A stretch of DNA of 64,000 nucleotides from Bryobacteraceae bacterium (GCA_026129905.1 JAHCHE010000033.1:1-64000), one strand, 5' to 3'. Shown: positions 53,767-63,583, numbered from the stretch's first letter. Notes: generated from the sequence alone by a model not told the origin. Numbers and translations are program-made.

Positions 53767-56295
53767 GTGGCCCTTGAAGACTATCGCAAGAAGAGGACCT
53801 TCGACAAGACGCCCGAACCCGCGGGCGGGCCTTCCACTTCCGCTGGCGCCGGCCCCGTCTTCGTCGTGCAAAAACACGCCGCCCGCCGCCTCCATTACGA
53901 TTTCCGCCTGGAGATCGACGGCGTCCTGAAATCCTGGGCCGTCCCCAAAGGACCCTCGCTCAACCCGGCCGACAAGCGCCTCGCCGTGCAGACGGAAGAC
54001 CACCCGCTCGAGTACGGCAACTTCGAAGGAGAGATCCCTAAGGGCAACTACGGCGCCGGAACGGTTGTACTGTGGGACCGCGGCGCGTTCGAGGTGGAGG
54101 GCGATCTCCCCGCGAGCCGGCAGCTCGAACGCGGCGACATGAAAATTCACCTGACCGGGCACAAGCTGCGCGGGAGCTTCGCCCTGGTGCGCCTCAAGTC
54201 CGGCAAGGACTGGCTGCTCATCAAGCATCGCGATTCCTACGTGGATCCCTCCTGGGACATCGACGCGCACGACGGTTCCGTGGCGGGCATCCTGCCGGCG
54301 GATCCCTCCGTGCTCGACGGCGCGCGCGAAGCGCCGATGCCCGATCGCGTCGAGGTCATGCTGGCCGTCCTCGGCAAGGAAGCGTTCTCCGATCCAGACT
54401 GGCTGTTCGAGTTGAAGTGGGATGGCATGCGCGCCATCGCCATTATCGACGGCGGCGCGCTGGAACTCCGGTCGCGCACCTGGCGCAACGTGACCGCGGG
54501 CTTCCCGGAACTGGCGATCCTGCCCGAGCGCCTGCAGGCCCGCCGCGCCGTACTCGACGGCGAGATCGTCGTGCTTGATAGCGAAGGCCGCAGCAACTTC
54601 GAGCGGATGCAATCGCGGATGAACGTGGCCCGACCGACGGCCGCTCTCCTGAAAGATGCGCCGGTCGACTACTACATCTTCGACATCCTGTACTGCGACG
54701 GCTACGATCTCCGGTCCGCGCGGCTCGTGGACCGCAAGCGCTTCCTGCGATCGATTCTCGATCCGCAGCCGCCCGTCCGTTACTCCGACCACATCGCCGG
54801 GCAGGGCGAGGAGTTGTTCAAGGCGGCCTCCCGCAGCGGCGCCGAAGGCATTCTCGCCAAGCGCGCCGACAGCCCCTATGCCGGCGGAAGAAGCCCGCAC
54901 TGGATGAAGCTCAAGATCCTGAAGGATCTCGACGCCGTCATCGGCGGATTTACCGCGCCCCGCGGCGGCCGCCAGTATTTCGGAGCGCTCCTGCTGGGCC
55001 TGTACCGCGACGGGAAGCTGGAATTCATCGGCGGCGTCGGAACCGGCTTCACCGGCAAACGCCAGGCGGAGATCATGAAACGGCTGGAGCCGCTGGAGAC
55101 CGCGCGCTGGCCGTTTTCGGCGAAGCCCGACACGCGGGAGCCGGCGCGCTGGGTGGCGCCGAAGCTGGCGGCGCGAGTGACCTACGGCGAAATGACGGCG
55201 GAAAACCGGCTCCGTCAGCCCGTCTTTGTGGCGCTGCGGGACGACCTGAAGCCGGAGGATTGCGTCTTCGCCGCCGAAGTTACTCCCGCGCCGGCGCCTT
55301 CGCCTCCCGAACGCCGCCGGCCCTCGTCTCCCCCGGCCGATCTCGAGCAGGAGTTGCTTCGCGGCCGCGCCGAGACAGCCCAATTCGACATCGATGGCAA
55401 GCCGCTGCGGCTCAGCAATCTGAACAAGGTCTACTTCCCCGAGACCGGCTTCACCAAGCGCCAACTGCTGGCGTACTACTATCGCGTGGCGCCGTATCTG
55501 CTGCCTTTCCTGAAGGACCGGCCGCTCGTGCTGCAGCGACACCCGAATGGAGTAACGTCGCAGGGCTTCTACCAGAAGGACGCGGGACTCGAGAAACCCG
55601 ACTGGATCGACACCGTCCGCATCGATTCGGAAGGCTCCGGCAAACAGATCGAGTACTACGTCGCCAACGACCTGGCTTCCCTCCTCTTCCTGACGAACCT
55701 CGGCTGCATCGAGCACAACCCCTGGTCCAGCCGCGCGGACAATCTCGAGCGGCCGGACTACGTTTTCTTCGATCTCGACCCCACCGGCGACACGCCTTAT
55801 GCGACGGTGGTCAAGCTAGCCCGCGCCGTCATGAAGGTGATGGACCGCATCGGCTGCACGGTCTTTTTGAAAACCTCCGGCGCCAGCGGCATGCACATCT
55901 ACCTGCCGCTTGAGCCCGTCTACACGTACGAGCATGTCCGCACCTTCGCGGAGATCATCGCCCGGCTGATCGAAGCGCAAGCGCCGGACCTGCTGACCTT
56001 CGAACGCGCCACCAGCAAGCGGAAGGAAGGCCGCATCTACTTCGATTTTTCCCAGAACGCCTACGGCCGCCCGCTCGCCTCCGTGTACAGCGTCCGTCCG
56101 GTTGCCGCGGCCACGGTCTCGGCGCCCATTTCGCCCGCCGAGCTGAAGCCGAGTCTCACGCCGAAGCGCTTCACCCTATCGAACCTGCCCGCGCGCCTGG
56201 AGAAGACTGGCGACCTCTGGACCGCGTTCTGGAACCACCGCCAGCGCATCGAGCCCGCCATCGAGCGCCTCCACGCCGGCATCGGCGATGAATAG
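53767..56295 (+). CDS. ligD: multidomain DNA ligase D (phosphoesterase-ligase-polymerase)
   Basis: This is an 842-residue protein. The N-terminal 3'-phosphoesterase domain (about residues 20-175) has QKHAARRLHYDFRLE, DHPLEYGNFEGEIPKGNYG and LKSGKDWLLIK. The ATP-dependent ligase domain (about residues 195-510) has the adenylation Lys in FELKWDGMRA, LDGEIV and EGILAKR. The C-terminal primase/polymerase domain (about residues 550-830) has FFDLDPTGDTPY and RIYFDFSQNA. This is the bacterial NHEJ enzyme that normally works with Ku, which is not seen in this window. GTG at 53767 (VALEDYRKKRTF) is used because homology begins there. Confidence 0.93.
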   Translation: MALEDYRKKRTFDKTPEPAGGPSTSAGAGPVFVVQKHAARRLHYDFRLEIDGVLKSWAVPKGPSLNPADKRLAVQTEDHPLEYGNFEGEIPKGNYGAGTVVLWDRGAFEVEGDLPASRQLERGDMKIHLTGHKLRGSFALVRLKSGKDWLLIKHRDSYVDPSWDIDAHDGSVAGILPADPSVLDGAREAPMPDRVEVMLAVLGKEAFSDPDWLFELKWDGMRAIAIIDGGALELRSRTWRNVTAGFPELAILPERLQARRAVLDGEIVVLDSEGRSNFERMQSRMNVARPTAALLKDAPVDYYIFDILYCDGYDLRSARLVDRKRFLRSILDPQPPVRYSDHIAGQGEELFKAASRSGAEGILAKRADSPYAGGRSPHWMKLKILKDLDAVIGGFTAPRGGRQYFGALLLGLYRDGKLEFIGGVGTGFTGKRQAEIMKRLEPLETARWPFSAKPDTREPARWVAPKLAARVTYGEMTAENRLRQPVFVALRDDLKPEDCVFAAEVTPAPAPSPPERRRPSSPPADLEQELLRGRAETAQFDIDGKPLRLSNLNKVYFPETGFTKRQLLAYYYRVAPYLLPFLKDRPLVLQRHPNGVTSQGFYQKDAGLEKPDWIDTVRIDSEGSGKQIEYYVANDLASLLFLTNLGCIEHNPWSSRADNLERPDYVFFDLDPTGDTPYATVVKLARAVMKVMDRIGCTVFLKTSGASGMHIYLPLEPVYTYEHVRTFAEIIARLIEAQAPDLLTFERATSKRKEGRIYFDFSQNAYGRPLASVYSVRPVAAATVSAPISPAELKPSLTPKRFTLSNLPARLEKTGDLWTAFWNHRQRIEPAIERLHAGIGDE

Positions 56296-56387
56296 CAGCG
56301 CGTGGCCGCGTGGCCGGCATGCTGTCGCAGGGCGCGATGGTGGATGAGATTCTGGAGCGATTGCGGCGTTCAAAGCGAGGCGCCTGC

Positions 56388-57854
56388 CTACCACTCCAGG
56401 AGGCGGTCGAACCGAATGGCCGGCGAGGGTGCTTCCGCGGTTTCGGTCCCGATGATGGTGTTGCTGTGCGGCTGGCGCCAGTAATAATTGCCGCCGATGG
56501 CGGCCTTGTACACCTCGCCGGTTTCCGGATCCACCAGGTCGGTCTCGCTGCGAATGGCGTTAATCGTCTTGCGCTGGATGTCGTCCTTGATCGCCTCGCG
56601 GCGCCAATAGCTCTTGTCGAGCATGTCCATCATGTCGCTGTTTGTCTTGGCCTGCTGCTGCGCGATGGCCATACCGGTGCGCATCTCGCGCGCGGACCAT
56701 TCCGGGTTCATGGTGAAAGTCCGCGTCATATGCGATAGCGCTTCAGCCGCGTCAGCGGCTTTCTCCGGATCCGCAATGAAGCCCTGGAGCACCGGCGCCT
56801 GCCAGACTTGAACCACTCCACTGTCCGTCAGGAGGGTGCCGGCCAGGAAATATCCACGCACCGGGCGTCCGCCTTCACGGCAAGTGAAGGCCACCTCGCC
56901 GTAGCTCCAGCGGAACTGTGGCGGCGAGTTCCGGTTCTTGAACTCGGAGAGATCGGAGCGATGGCTGCGGTCTACCCATTCGAGTTGCTGGCAGTTCGGT
57001 CCGATTTTCTGCGCCACCCATTCGGAGGCGAACTGCACGCCCGTGCGATAGCTCAGTATCATCTGCACGCCGGGCTGATACCAGGAGCCTTCGCGCAGGC
57101 CGGTGCGCGCAGTCATCTCGTTAGGCACGCTGAACATGGGCATCTCGGCGTCGCCCACCAGGATCTGAACGGATCGGTCCGGGGCGGTGACATTCATGAC
57201 GGGCCTGGCATTGCCGGCCATGCGGTTGCGGGCGATGCCTCCCTCCACGTTCCAACCCGCCGGCGCCTCGACGGTGAATGCGCCCTCGCGGGGATCGGTG
57301 AATTTTGCGTACTGATTCCTGGCGGCCGTCTGCGGAGCGCCGGCCAGCGCGGCGGACGCTGTGTAGGAGAAGCTGCTCAACACCTGGATGAGGGTGGGGC
57401 GTTCGCGCGCATAATCAGCGCCCGGAGCGGCGATGGCGTAGAGCATTCCGTTCCGGCCGGAAAGGACGCACAACACTGTGGCGCGGCCGGTTCCGCCAGC
57501 ATAGGTGAAGGCAGCCATAGCCTGATTCGGGCCGGAGACCTGAAGCCGCTGGATGACGGCGCCCGGGAACGCGGCATTGAGTTCCGCGGGCCTGGAGCCG
57601 AGCCAAGCGTCCGCGGAAGATGGACGGCTGAGGAGGAGAGGACGCACGAGGGCGAGTGCGGCGCGGTCAGCGCGGGATACTCTGACGATGCCGCCGGGAC
57701 TCTTTTCCACGATCCAGCCGGGAGGATGCTGCACTGTAAAACCGGCCGAATCCTCGCGTGTGACCCAGCCGGGCGCCGCGCCGACCGAAGCGTCGCGGCC
57801 GCACGCGCACAGGGCGAGAGCGATCGAAACAACGAAGGAAGATCTGGCGAACAC
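56388..57854 (-). CDS. lipoprotein of unknown function
   Basis: This 488-residue protein has a lipoprotein signal (FVVSIALALCACGRD; the lipidated Cys is at 16 or 18). The body contains two similar modules: FTVQHPPGWIVEKSPGG early and FTVEAPAGWNVEGGIARN later, both reminiscent of PsbP/DUF1795-like domains that often act as periplasmic chaperones or assembly factors. The C-terminal ~100 residues are helical. No catalytic motif is recognised. It has no partner on its strand and converges with ligD. Confidence 0.6.
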   Translation of the reverse strand: MFARSSFVVSIALALCACGRDASVGAAPGWVTREDSAGFTVQHPPGWIVEKSPGGIVRVSRADRAALALVRPLLLSRPSSADAWLGSRPAELNAAFPGAVIQRLQVSGPNQAMAAFTYAGGTGRATVLCVLSGRNGMLYAIAAPGADYARERPTLIQVLSSFSYTASAALAGAPQTAARNQYAKFTDPREGAFTVEAPAGWNVEGGIARNRMAGNARPVMNVTAPDRSVQILVGDAEMPMFSVPNEMTARTGLREGSWYQPGVQMILSYRTGVQFASEWVAQKIGPNCQQLEWVDRSHRSDLSEFKNRNSPPQFRWSYGEVAFTCREGGRPVRGYFLAGTLLTDSGVVQVWQAPVLQGFIADPEKAADAAEALSHMTRTFTMNPEWSAREMRTGMAIAQQQAKTNSDMMDMLDKSYWRREAIKDDIQRKTINAIRSETDLVDPETGEVYKAAIGGNYYWRQPHSNTIIGTETAEAPSPAIRFDRLLEW

Positions 57855-57995
57855 ACCGCCTCCGGGGTACAGTGTAACGCGTTTCGGAGATTTTAGTCCC
57901 GAATACGGATGCTCGGCGTTTCGGGATGGCGCTGGCGGGGGAATTCGGCTGTTCTTCTTCGAGCCATCGGGAATTTCGCCGATGAGACGAACTAA

Positions 57996-58013
57996 GGCGC
58001 GAATCCTCGCGCC
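57996..58013 (+). promoter_or_regulatory. 5' leader hairpin before porin 2
   Basis: GGCGCGA and TCGCGCC form a perfect 7-base stem with a 4-base loop, ending 14 bases before the ATG at 58028 and abutting the AGGTGG ribosome-binding sequence. In the mRNA it could modulate translation initiation. The effect is inferred. Confidence 0.4.
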
Positions 58014-58027
58014 GAGGTGGGTCTCTT

Positions 58028-59377
58028 ATGAAGATATACGATCTCCTGCGCGGAGCCGCGTGTGCGGTGGCCGCGCTGTTCGCCGGTCAGGTTGGGGCGC
58101 CGCTCGGAGCGCAGTCCTGGGACGTCGGGTCGAGTCTGGGCGGCATGCTGTCGGACCGCACGGACGGAAAACTGAAGCTGGGGGCGGAATCGCGGGTGCG
58201 GTATGAATCGCGCGCCGGAAACGCCTTCGGGCGCGACCCGGACATCTCCGACGCGCTGGTGCGGACGCGGCTTTCGCTCAGCTACAAGATCAACAAATGG
58301 CTGAAGTTTTCCGGCATGGTCCAGGATTCGCGATCGCCTTGGTACGGGCCGAACGCCCCTAACACGGTTCGCGACCCGGTGGACTTGCAGGAGAGTTACT
58401 TGGAATTGTTCCCGGACCGGCAGAAGGGCTTCGGCTTTTCGGCAGGGCGGAGAATGCTGAACTACGGCGAAGCGCGGCTGATCGGGTCGCCGCAGTGGGG
58501 CAACCTCTCGCGCACGTTCGACCACGCGCGGGCGTACTACCGGACGTCGCGCGCTCAGTTCGAAGCGCTGCTGGTCTCGCCGGTGAAGATCCAGATCGGC
58601 GAATTCAACCGGCCGTTTCTGGGGGACCGCGTTTGGGGCGCCTACAACATCTTTCCGGATCTCTGGAGCGAAAACCGGCTGGACGTATACCTGTTGCGGC
58701 GGGACCAGAACCGGCCGGGCGGGTTCACCGGCGGCAACCCGTCGGAGGGAACGGACCGGCTGGGCGTGAACACGTTCGGCCTACGGCTGGCGGGTCCGCT
58801 TGCCTGGAGCGCGAAGTATAGCCTCGAGGCGGCCGTGCAGAACGGAAAGGTCGGGCCGGCGGCGCATCGCGGCCACGCTTGGTTTTCCGGAATCAGCCGG
58901 CGCTGGACAGCGGCCAAGCGGCCGTTGGACGTCTCCGCGGAATATAAGTTCGCTTCGGGCAACCGCAATCCCCGGGACGTTTCGCTGAGCCGGACGTTCG
59001 ACCAGTTGTACCCCGCCAATCACGACAAATTCGGACATGAGGACCTGTTTAGCTGGAGAAACATACACAATGCCCGATCGCTGGCCACCTACGGCCTCAC
59101 CAAAAACCTGGCCGTCAACCTCATGTACAACAGCTTCTGGCTGGCCAGTGCTCGCGACGCGCTGTACAGCGGCGCGGGCAAGTCGATCGCGCGTTCCGCG
59201 GACGGATCCGCCGGCCGCCATGTCGGCCAGGAAGCGGACGTCTTCGCCACCTACAAGTACGGGCACTTCCAGTTCGGCGCCGGCTACGGCCATTTCTTCG
59301 CCGGTGGATTCGTCAACAGGACGACGCCGGGCGTGTCGCCTGTGTATCTCTACGTGTTCCACACGTACACGCTGTAG
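58028..59377 (+). CDS. alginate-export (AlgE-like) family outer-membrane porin, 2
   Basis: This 449-residue exported barrel protein has a signal peptide (GAACAVAALFAGQVGAPLGA). Conserved features include LVRTRLSLSYKINKWLKF, FSAGRRMLNYGEARLIG and FDHARAYYRT. Near the C-terminus it has FDQLYPANHDKFGHEDLFSWRNI, the counterpart of the same block in the porin at 43730. It is 40 bases upstream of the secreted Cache-like gene and likely heads an operon with it and the chemoreceptor. AGGTGG and a leader hairpin precede the ATG. Confidence 0.8.
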   Translation: MKIYDLLRGAACAVAALFAGQVGAPLGAQSWDVGSSLGGMLSDRTDGKLKLGAESRVRYESRAGNAFGRDPDISDALVRTRLSLSYKINKWLKFSGMVQDSRSPWYGPNAPNTVRDPVDLQESYLELFPDRQKGFGFSAGRRMLNYGEARLIGSPQWGNLSRTFDHARAYYRTSRAQFEALLVSPVKIQIGEFNRPFLGDRVWGAYNIFPDLWSENRLDVYLLRRDQNRPGGFTGGNPSEGTDRLGVNTFGLRLAGPLAWSAKYSLEAAVQNGKVGPAAHRGHAWFSGISRRWTAAKRPLDVSAEYKFASGNRNPRDVSLSRTFDQLYPANHDKFGHEDLFSWRNIHNARSLATYGLTKNLAVNLMYNSFWLASARDALYSGAGKSIARSADGSAGRHVGQEADVFATYKYGHFQFGAGYGHFFAGGFVNRTTPGVSPVYLYVFHTYTL

Positions 59378-59417
59378 CGATTCCCGGCTCCAGTCAGGAA
59401 AAGAAAGGATAAAGACA

Positions 59418-59972
59418 ATGAAAACGATTCTATGCTTGATTTCTGCCGCCGCCGTGGCGATCGTCCTTGCGGCTCCCGGCGCGCAGGCGCAAGGGCTGTC
59501 GTCCGATGTTCTGGTCAAGGTGGATGCCAAGGCGAAACAACTCGCGGCCTGGGGCAGCGACCCGGTGATCGTCGCCGCCGTCAAGGCGCACAACGTGGGC
59601 CCGTCAGCCGAGGCGGCCGCAATGACGAACGACAAATGGAAGACCCTCACGCTGCTCGATCCGTTCGTGCGGTCGTTCGCCAAGAACGCCGCGGCCGAGC
59701 AACTCAAGGCAAAGAAGGACGACATGGTCACGGAGTGCTTCGTCTCCGGAGCCGATGGAACCAAGGTGGCGTTCCTGTCGAAGACCACCAGTTGGTCGCA
59801 CAAGGGCAAGGACAAACACGACGCGCCGATGTCCGGTAAAACGTGGGTCGGGCCGGTGGAGGTGGACGAATCGACCGGCCAGCAACAGGTGCAGGTAGGA
59901 GTGCCGGTGCTGGACGGCGGAAAGCCGATCGGTTCGATTGTCGTCGGGCTGGGCCTGTCGAAACTGAAATGA
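59418..59972 (+). CDS. secreted Cache/PDC-like sensor-domain protein
   Basis: This 184-residue protein has a clean signal peptide ([21 protein letters not shown]) and no other membrane segment. The mature part resembles a single PDC/Cache ligand-binding domain: a long N-terminal helix with [11 protein letters not shown], then [34 protein letters not shown] and the terminal [21 protein letters not shown]. This strand order is usual in periplasmic sensor domains that end just before a membrane helix. It is followed 16 bases later by a chemoreceptor gene, so it may be a soluble ligand-binding partner. Confidence 0.65.
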   Translation: MKTILCLISAAAVAIVLAAPGAQAQGLSSDVLVKVDAKAKQLAAWGSDPVIVAAVKAHNVGPSAEAAAMTNDKWKTLTLLDPFVRSFAKNAAAEQLKAKKDDMVTECFVSGADGTKVAFLSKTTSWSHKGKDKHDAPMSGKTWVGPVEVDESTGQQQVQVGVPVLDGGKPIGSIVVGLGLSKLK

Positions 59973-59988
59973 GCGACAGGAACGTCCC

Positions 59989-61386
59989 ATGAAAACGACG
60001 GCGGTTACGCGACAACTCATGATCCTGCTGGCCGCCTTCGTCGCCGCGCTGGGCGGGGCGACGGCGGCCCTCTCTTACCTTCTGTATGACCAGTCGAATA
60101 TGGCGCGGGCGGCGGCCGCGCAGGCGGACGAAAGCAACGAATCGCTGTTCGCCCTGGTGGAATCGCTGACCGAGATGCAGTCAGGGCTGCTGAAAACAGT
60201 TCGTGAGAAGGACCCGGACGAACTCGAAAAACTGCTCGCCGAAGATAAGAAGTTGCGGGACGAGGCGCGGGAGAGGATCCGCCAGTCCCGGGACGCGAGC
60301 GGCGGGTTGCAGAAATCGTTCGAGGCGCTGTCGGCGGCAAGCGAGAAACTGCTCGGCGTATTGCTGCTCGGCGAATACGCCCAGGCGCAGCAACTGTTCA
60401 TCGAAGAAGCCAATCCCGCCTTCGACGAACTGCTGGTGTCGGTTCACGGCCATCAGAAAGCGGAACGCAACGGGCGCGAGGAAGCGGCCGCGCAAGGGCG
60501 GCAGCGCGTGGCCTGGAAGCAGGGCTTGGCGCTGGCGCTGGTGGTATTGATGGCGGCCGCCCTGACCGGGTTCGCAACCGTCCTGACGCGGCGCATCGGC
60601 AATAACTTGCGGCGGGCCGCGACGGAGCTTGCGTCCGGATCGGAGCAGATCAAGTCGGCGGCGGAACAGATCGCCTCGTCGTCGCAGACGCTGGCGGCGG
60701 GCGCGACCGAACAAGCGGCCTCGCTCGAGGAGACCTCCGCTTCCACCGAGGAGATCACCGCGATGACGGGGAGGACCTCCGAGACCCTGCGGCAGGCGGC
60801 CGGCCTGATGGCCGATGCGTCGCTGCGGGTCGGAGACGCCAATCAGCGCCTGGACCTGCTGGTGACGGCGATGAAGGAGGTCGAGTCGTCCGGCCAGAAG
60901 GTCTCCAAGATCATCCGCGTGATCGACGAGATTGCGTTCCAGACCAACATCCTGGCGCTGAACGCGGCGGTGGAAGCCGCCCGGGCCGGAGAAGCGGGCC
61001 TGGGATTCGCGGTGGTCTCCGACGAGGTGCGGAGCCTCGCGCAGCGCTGCGCCCAAGCGGCGCACGACACCACGGCGCTGATCGAGGAGTCGATCGCGAA
61101 GTCGAAGGAATGCGCGCACCGGCTCGACGAGGTCTCCGAGTCGATTCGCTCGACAACCACGACCACCGGCCAGACCAAAGCGCTGATCGACGAAGTCACC
61201 GTCGCGAGCCAGGAGCAGGCGCGCGGGACCCAACAGATCGCCCGGGCCGTCTCGCAGATGGGCGAGGTTACGCAACGCACCGCGGCCGGCGCCGAAGAAG
61301 GCGCGGCGGCGGCGCAACAGCTCAATGGTCAGGCGGCCGTCCTGGGTCGGGTGGTCAAGGACCTGGGCGCCCTGGTCGGAGCGTAA
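59989..61386 (+). CDS. methyl-accepting chemotaxis protein without HAMP domain
   Basis: This 465-residue receptor has transmembrane helix 1 near residues 8-30 and helix 2 near residues 177-196 ([20 protein letters not shown]). The periplasmic region between them is helical and looks like a four-helix-bundle MCP sensor. The cytoplasmic signalling bundle has the hairpin tip at about residues 311-352 ([34 protein letters not shown]). The signalling helices begin right after helix 2 ([10 protein letters not shown]) without a HAMP module. No C-terminal CheR/CheB pentapeptide is visible. It is the last gene of the operon beginning with the secreted Cache protein. Confidence 0.88.
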   Translation: MKTTAVTRQLMILLAAFVAALGGATAALSYLLYDQSNMARAAAAQADESNESLFALVESLTEMQSGLLKTVREKDPDELEKLLAEDKKLRDEARERIRQSRDASGGLQKSFEALSAASEKLLGVLLLGEYAQAQQLFIEEANPAFDELLVSVHGHQKAERNGREEAAAQGRQRVAWKQGLALALVVLMAAALTGFATVLTRRIGNNLRRAATELASGSEQIKSAAEQIASSSQTLAAGATEQAASLEETSASTEEITAMTGRTSETLRQAAGLMADASLRVGDANQRLDLLVTAMKEVESSGQKVSKIIRVIDEIAFQTNILALNAAVEAARAGEAGLGFAVVSDEVRSLAQRCAQAAHDTTALIEESIAKSKECAHRLDEVSESIRSTTTTTGQTKALIDEVTVASQEQARGTQQIARAVSQMGEVTQRTAAGAEEGAAAAQQLNGQAAVLGRVVKDLGALVGA

Positions 61387-61422
61387 CGGTAGACGCGCTG
61401 TCGCGTTGCTGGAGCATGTATT

Positions 61423-61740
61423 GTGGCGTTAATCTCCTACCGCTCTGTCGTGATGAACAGGCTCTATCGAACGCCGTACGCCGATTTGGTCACGGGCGCA
61501 TTGACAGCCTACGATCTTCCTGATTTGGCAGCGTGCCTGGCGCCGAGAAGACTGTTGATCGTGAATCCCAAAGACCAACTTCTGGCCTCGGCATCCGCGG
61601 GATTGATAGAGAAAGAGTTCTCGATTGTTCGCGCCGCGTTCTCAAAAGCTGGCGCCGCATCAAGCTTCGTCGTTCGGTCATCAGAGTCGTTGCAGCCACT
61701 CGAGGACGTCTTCTCTGCGTGGCCCGAATCGCAAAAGTAA
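61423..61740 (+). pseudogene. C-terminal remnant of an alpha/beta hydrolase (acetyl xylan esterase-like)
   Basis: This 105-codon frame contains YADLVTGALTAYDLPDLAACLAP and RRLLIVNPKDQL, which match the end region of large Ser esterases where the catalytic Asp lies (DLPDLAACLAPRRLL pattern). The nucleophile, oxyanion region and signal peptide are missing, and there is no convincing ribosome-binding site. It is best read as a decayed 3' fragment. Its orientation is opposite to the intact esterase at 61811. Confidence 0.55.
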
Positions 61741-61810
61741 GCGACCGAACATCCGTCGCTGAGCGGAGGAAACCATGGCATAGCGCCTTGGCTTCCCGCC
61801 CTCCTGGAAC

Positions 61811-62749
61811 TCAAACCGCGCGCTTGAGGAACGCGACGGCCTGCGCGTAGATGCGCGTCACCAGGGCCGGGTCGACGTCGCGGAAGCCGTGGCCGCCGTC
61901 CGGGACCGTGATCAGCTCGTGCTTCACCTTGTTCTTCTCCAGCTCACGAGCCATCATGACGGACTGCTCGTAGGGAACGTCGGTATCCCTGGTCCCATGG
62001 ATGAGCAGCGTTGGCGGATACGCGGGAGTCACGTTGCGCACTGGGCAGTACATCTTGAACCAGGCGGCGTCGCGGAACGGGTCGCGGCCGGCGACCTGCT
62101 GGGGCCAGATGCCTTGCTGGCGGCAGTAAAGATAGAAGGTTCCGCGCTCGTTTTTCTCCGGCGGCTCGGCGAGCGGGGCGCTTCCCACGGCCGCGTAGGC
62201 TTTCTCTTTCGGCACCGCCGGCTGCCGGTTGTAGAATTCGTCGGGACGGCTGTACCAGGGTCCGATGATGTCGCCGTAGCCCCAGAAAGAAACCAGCGCG
62301 CGTGGCGGAGGCGCCGCGTGGAAACCGCTCATTAACGTGAGATAGCCCCCGGCCGAACCGCCGGAGACCGTGAGGCGGCCTCCATCGGCGTTGAACAGCG
62401 ACGGGCCTTTCGTCCGCACCCACGCGCAGGCGTCCTTCAGGTCGGCTATGATTTCGGGCAGCTTTGTTTCCGGCGCGAGCCGGTAATCGATCGAAACGAC
62501 GGCGAACCCCGCATCGAGCAGCGAAGTCAGAAATTGCGCCGGGATGCCGCGGCGGTCTCCCATGATCAAGGCGCCGCCGTGGACCCACATCAGCACGGGC
62601 TTTCTGACGCCGCCCTCGGCGCCGTACACGTCGGCCTTGATCTCGCACGGGCCAGCCGTTTTGTAGGTGTACGTTTTCGGAGCCGGCTTCGTCGCAGCCT
62701 GACTGGCCAGCAAGGCCAGGAACTCGCGCCGGCCGAGCGCATCGAGCAT
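61811..62749 (-). CDS. exported alpha/beta hydrolase (esterase/lipase family)
   Basis: This 312-residue protein has the oxyanion motif HGGALIMGD (about residues 57-65), the nucleophile Ser in SGGSAGGYLT, catalytic Asp in HGTRDTDVPY and His in GGHGFRD. The N-terminus LGRREFLALLASQAATKPAP is a Tat-like signal (RREFL). The family covers hormone-sensitive-lipase-like and carbohydrate esterases. It lies ten bases downstream of the SDR copy 2 and probably shares a transcript with it. Confidence 0.83.
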   Translation of the reverse strand: MLDALGRREFLALLASQAATKPAPKTYTYKTAGPCEIKADVYGAEGGVRKPVLMWVHGGALIMGDRRGIPAQFLTSLLDAGFAVVSIDYRLAPETKLPEIIADLKDACAWVRTKGPSLFNADGGRLTVSGGSAGGYLTLMSGFHAAPPPRALVSFWGYGDIIGPWYSRPDEFYNRQPAVPKEKAYAAVGSAPLAEPPEKNERGTFYLYCRQQGIWPQQVAGRDPFRDAAWFKMYCPVRNVTPAYPPTLLIHGTRDTDVPYEQSVMMARELEKNKVKHELITVPDGGHGFRDVDPALVTRIYAQAVAFLKRAV

Positions 62750-62759
62750 GGAAACCTCC

Positions 62760-63566
62760 TCAACCCGCGTAGAGCGTCATGCCGCCGTCCACGCGCAGAA
62801 TCTGTCCGTGGATGAAGCGGGCGCCGTCGCCCGCCAGGAAGGCCACCACGTCCGCAATTTCCTCGGGCTCCCCGTAGCGATTCAAAGACGCCTCGTGTTG
62901 CATCATCTCCGGGTCCACCTTGCGTGTGGCCAGAAAGCGCGCGGTTTTCGTCGGGCCGGGGCTGACGGCGTTGACGCGCACCCCGTACGGCCGAAGCTCG
63001 AAGGCCAGGCACCGCGTGTAGTGCGCCACGGCCGCCTTCAGCGTGGAGTAGACGACCTCGGGCGACGTCCCGAAATGGGCGGCGCCGGAGGCGATGTTGA
63101 TCACGCAGCCGCGCCGCCGCTCGACCATCGGCTTGCAGAACGCCTGGCAGACGAGCATCGTCCCGATGAGGTTGTTGTTCACCAGCGTCTGAATATCCTC
63201 GAAGGAAATGTCGAGCGCATTGTTGGGCGAAGGCTTCCCGCCGGAAGCGCCGATGTCGCCGCCCGCGCAGTTGACCAGAACGTCGACGGGACCAAGCCGG
63301 TCCGCGATGAACGACGCCATCCCGAAGACCGTGTCGCGATCGCCGATGTTGCCGGCCACCGCGGCGGTGGGGCCGCCTGATCGCGCGATCGCGGCCGCCA
63401 CCTGGTCGATGTCGGAGGCCTCGCCGTACTTGGCCGGCGCCTCGCGGTTGATGTCGTGAATGGCGACGTCGGCGCCGAGTTCGGCCAGCCGCGCAGCGAT
63501 CGCCCGGCCCAGGCCCCGGCCTGAGCCGGTGACGAACGCAATCCTGCCTTCGAGTGGTTTATCCAT
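62760..63566 (-). CDS. SDR family oxidoreductase (copy 2)
   Basis: This 268-residue SDR is almost identical to the one at 41755-42561, with the same cofactor loop TGSGRGLGRAIAA, catalytic YSTLK and C-terminus. Only two residue changes were seen (Pro for Arg and Ala for Val). It is intact and potentially functional. Its upstream partner isomerase is a remnant, and it is followed by the exported esterase, so its genetic context differs from copy 1. Confidence 0.88.
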   Translation of the reverse strand: MDKPLEGRIAFVTGSGRGLGRAIAARLAELGADVAIHDINREAPAKYGEASDIDQVAAAIARSGGPTAAVAGNIGDRDTVFGMASFIADRLGPVDVLVNCAGGDIGASGGKPSPNNALDISFEDIQTLVNNNLIGTMLVCQAFCKPMVERRRGCVINIASGAAHFGTSPEVVYSTLKAAVAHYTRCLAFELRPYGVRVNAVSPGPTKTARFLATRKVDPEMMQHEASLNRYGEPEEIADVVAFLAGDGARFIHGQILRVDGGMTLYAG

Positions 63567-63583
63567 TCCGTCCTGTGTCTCTT

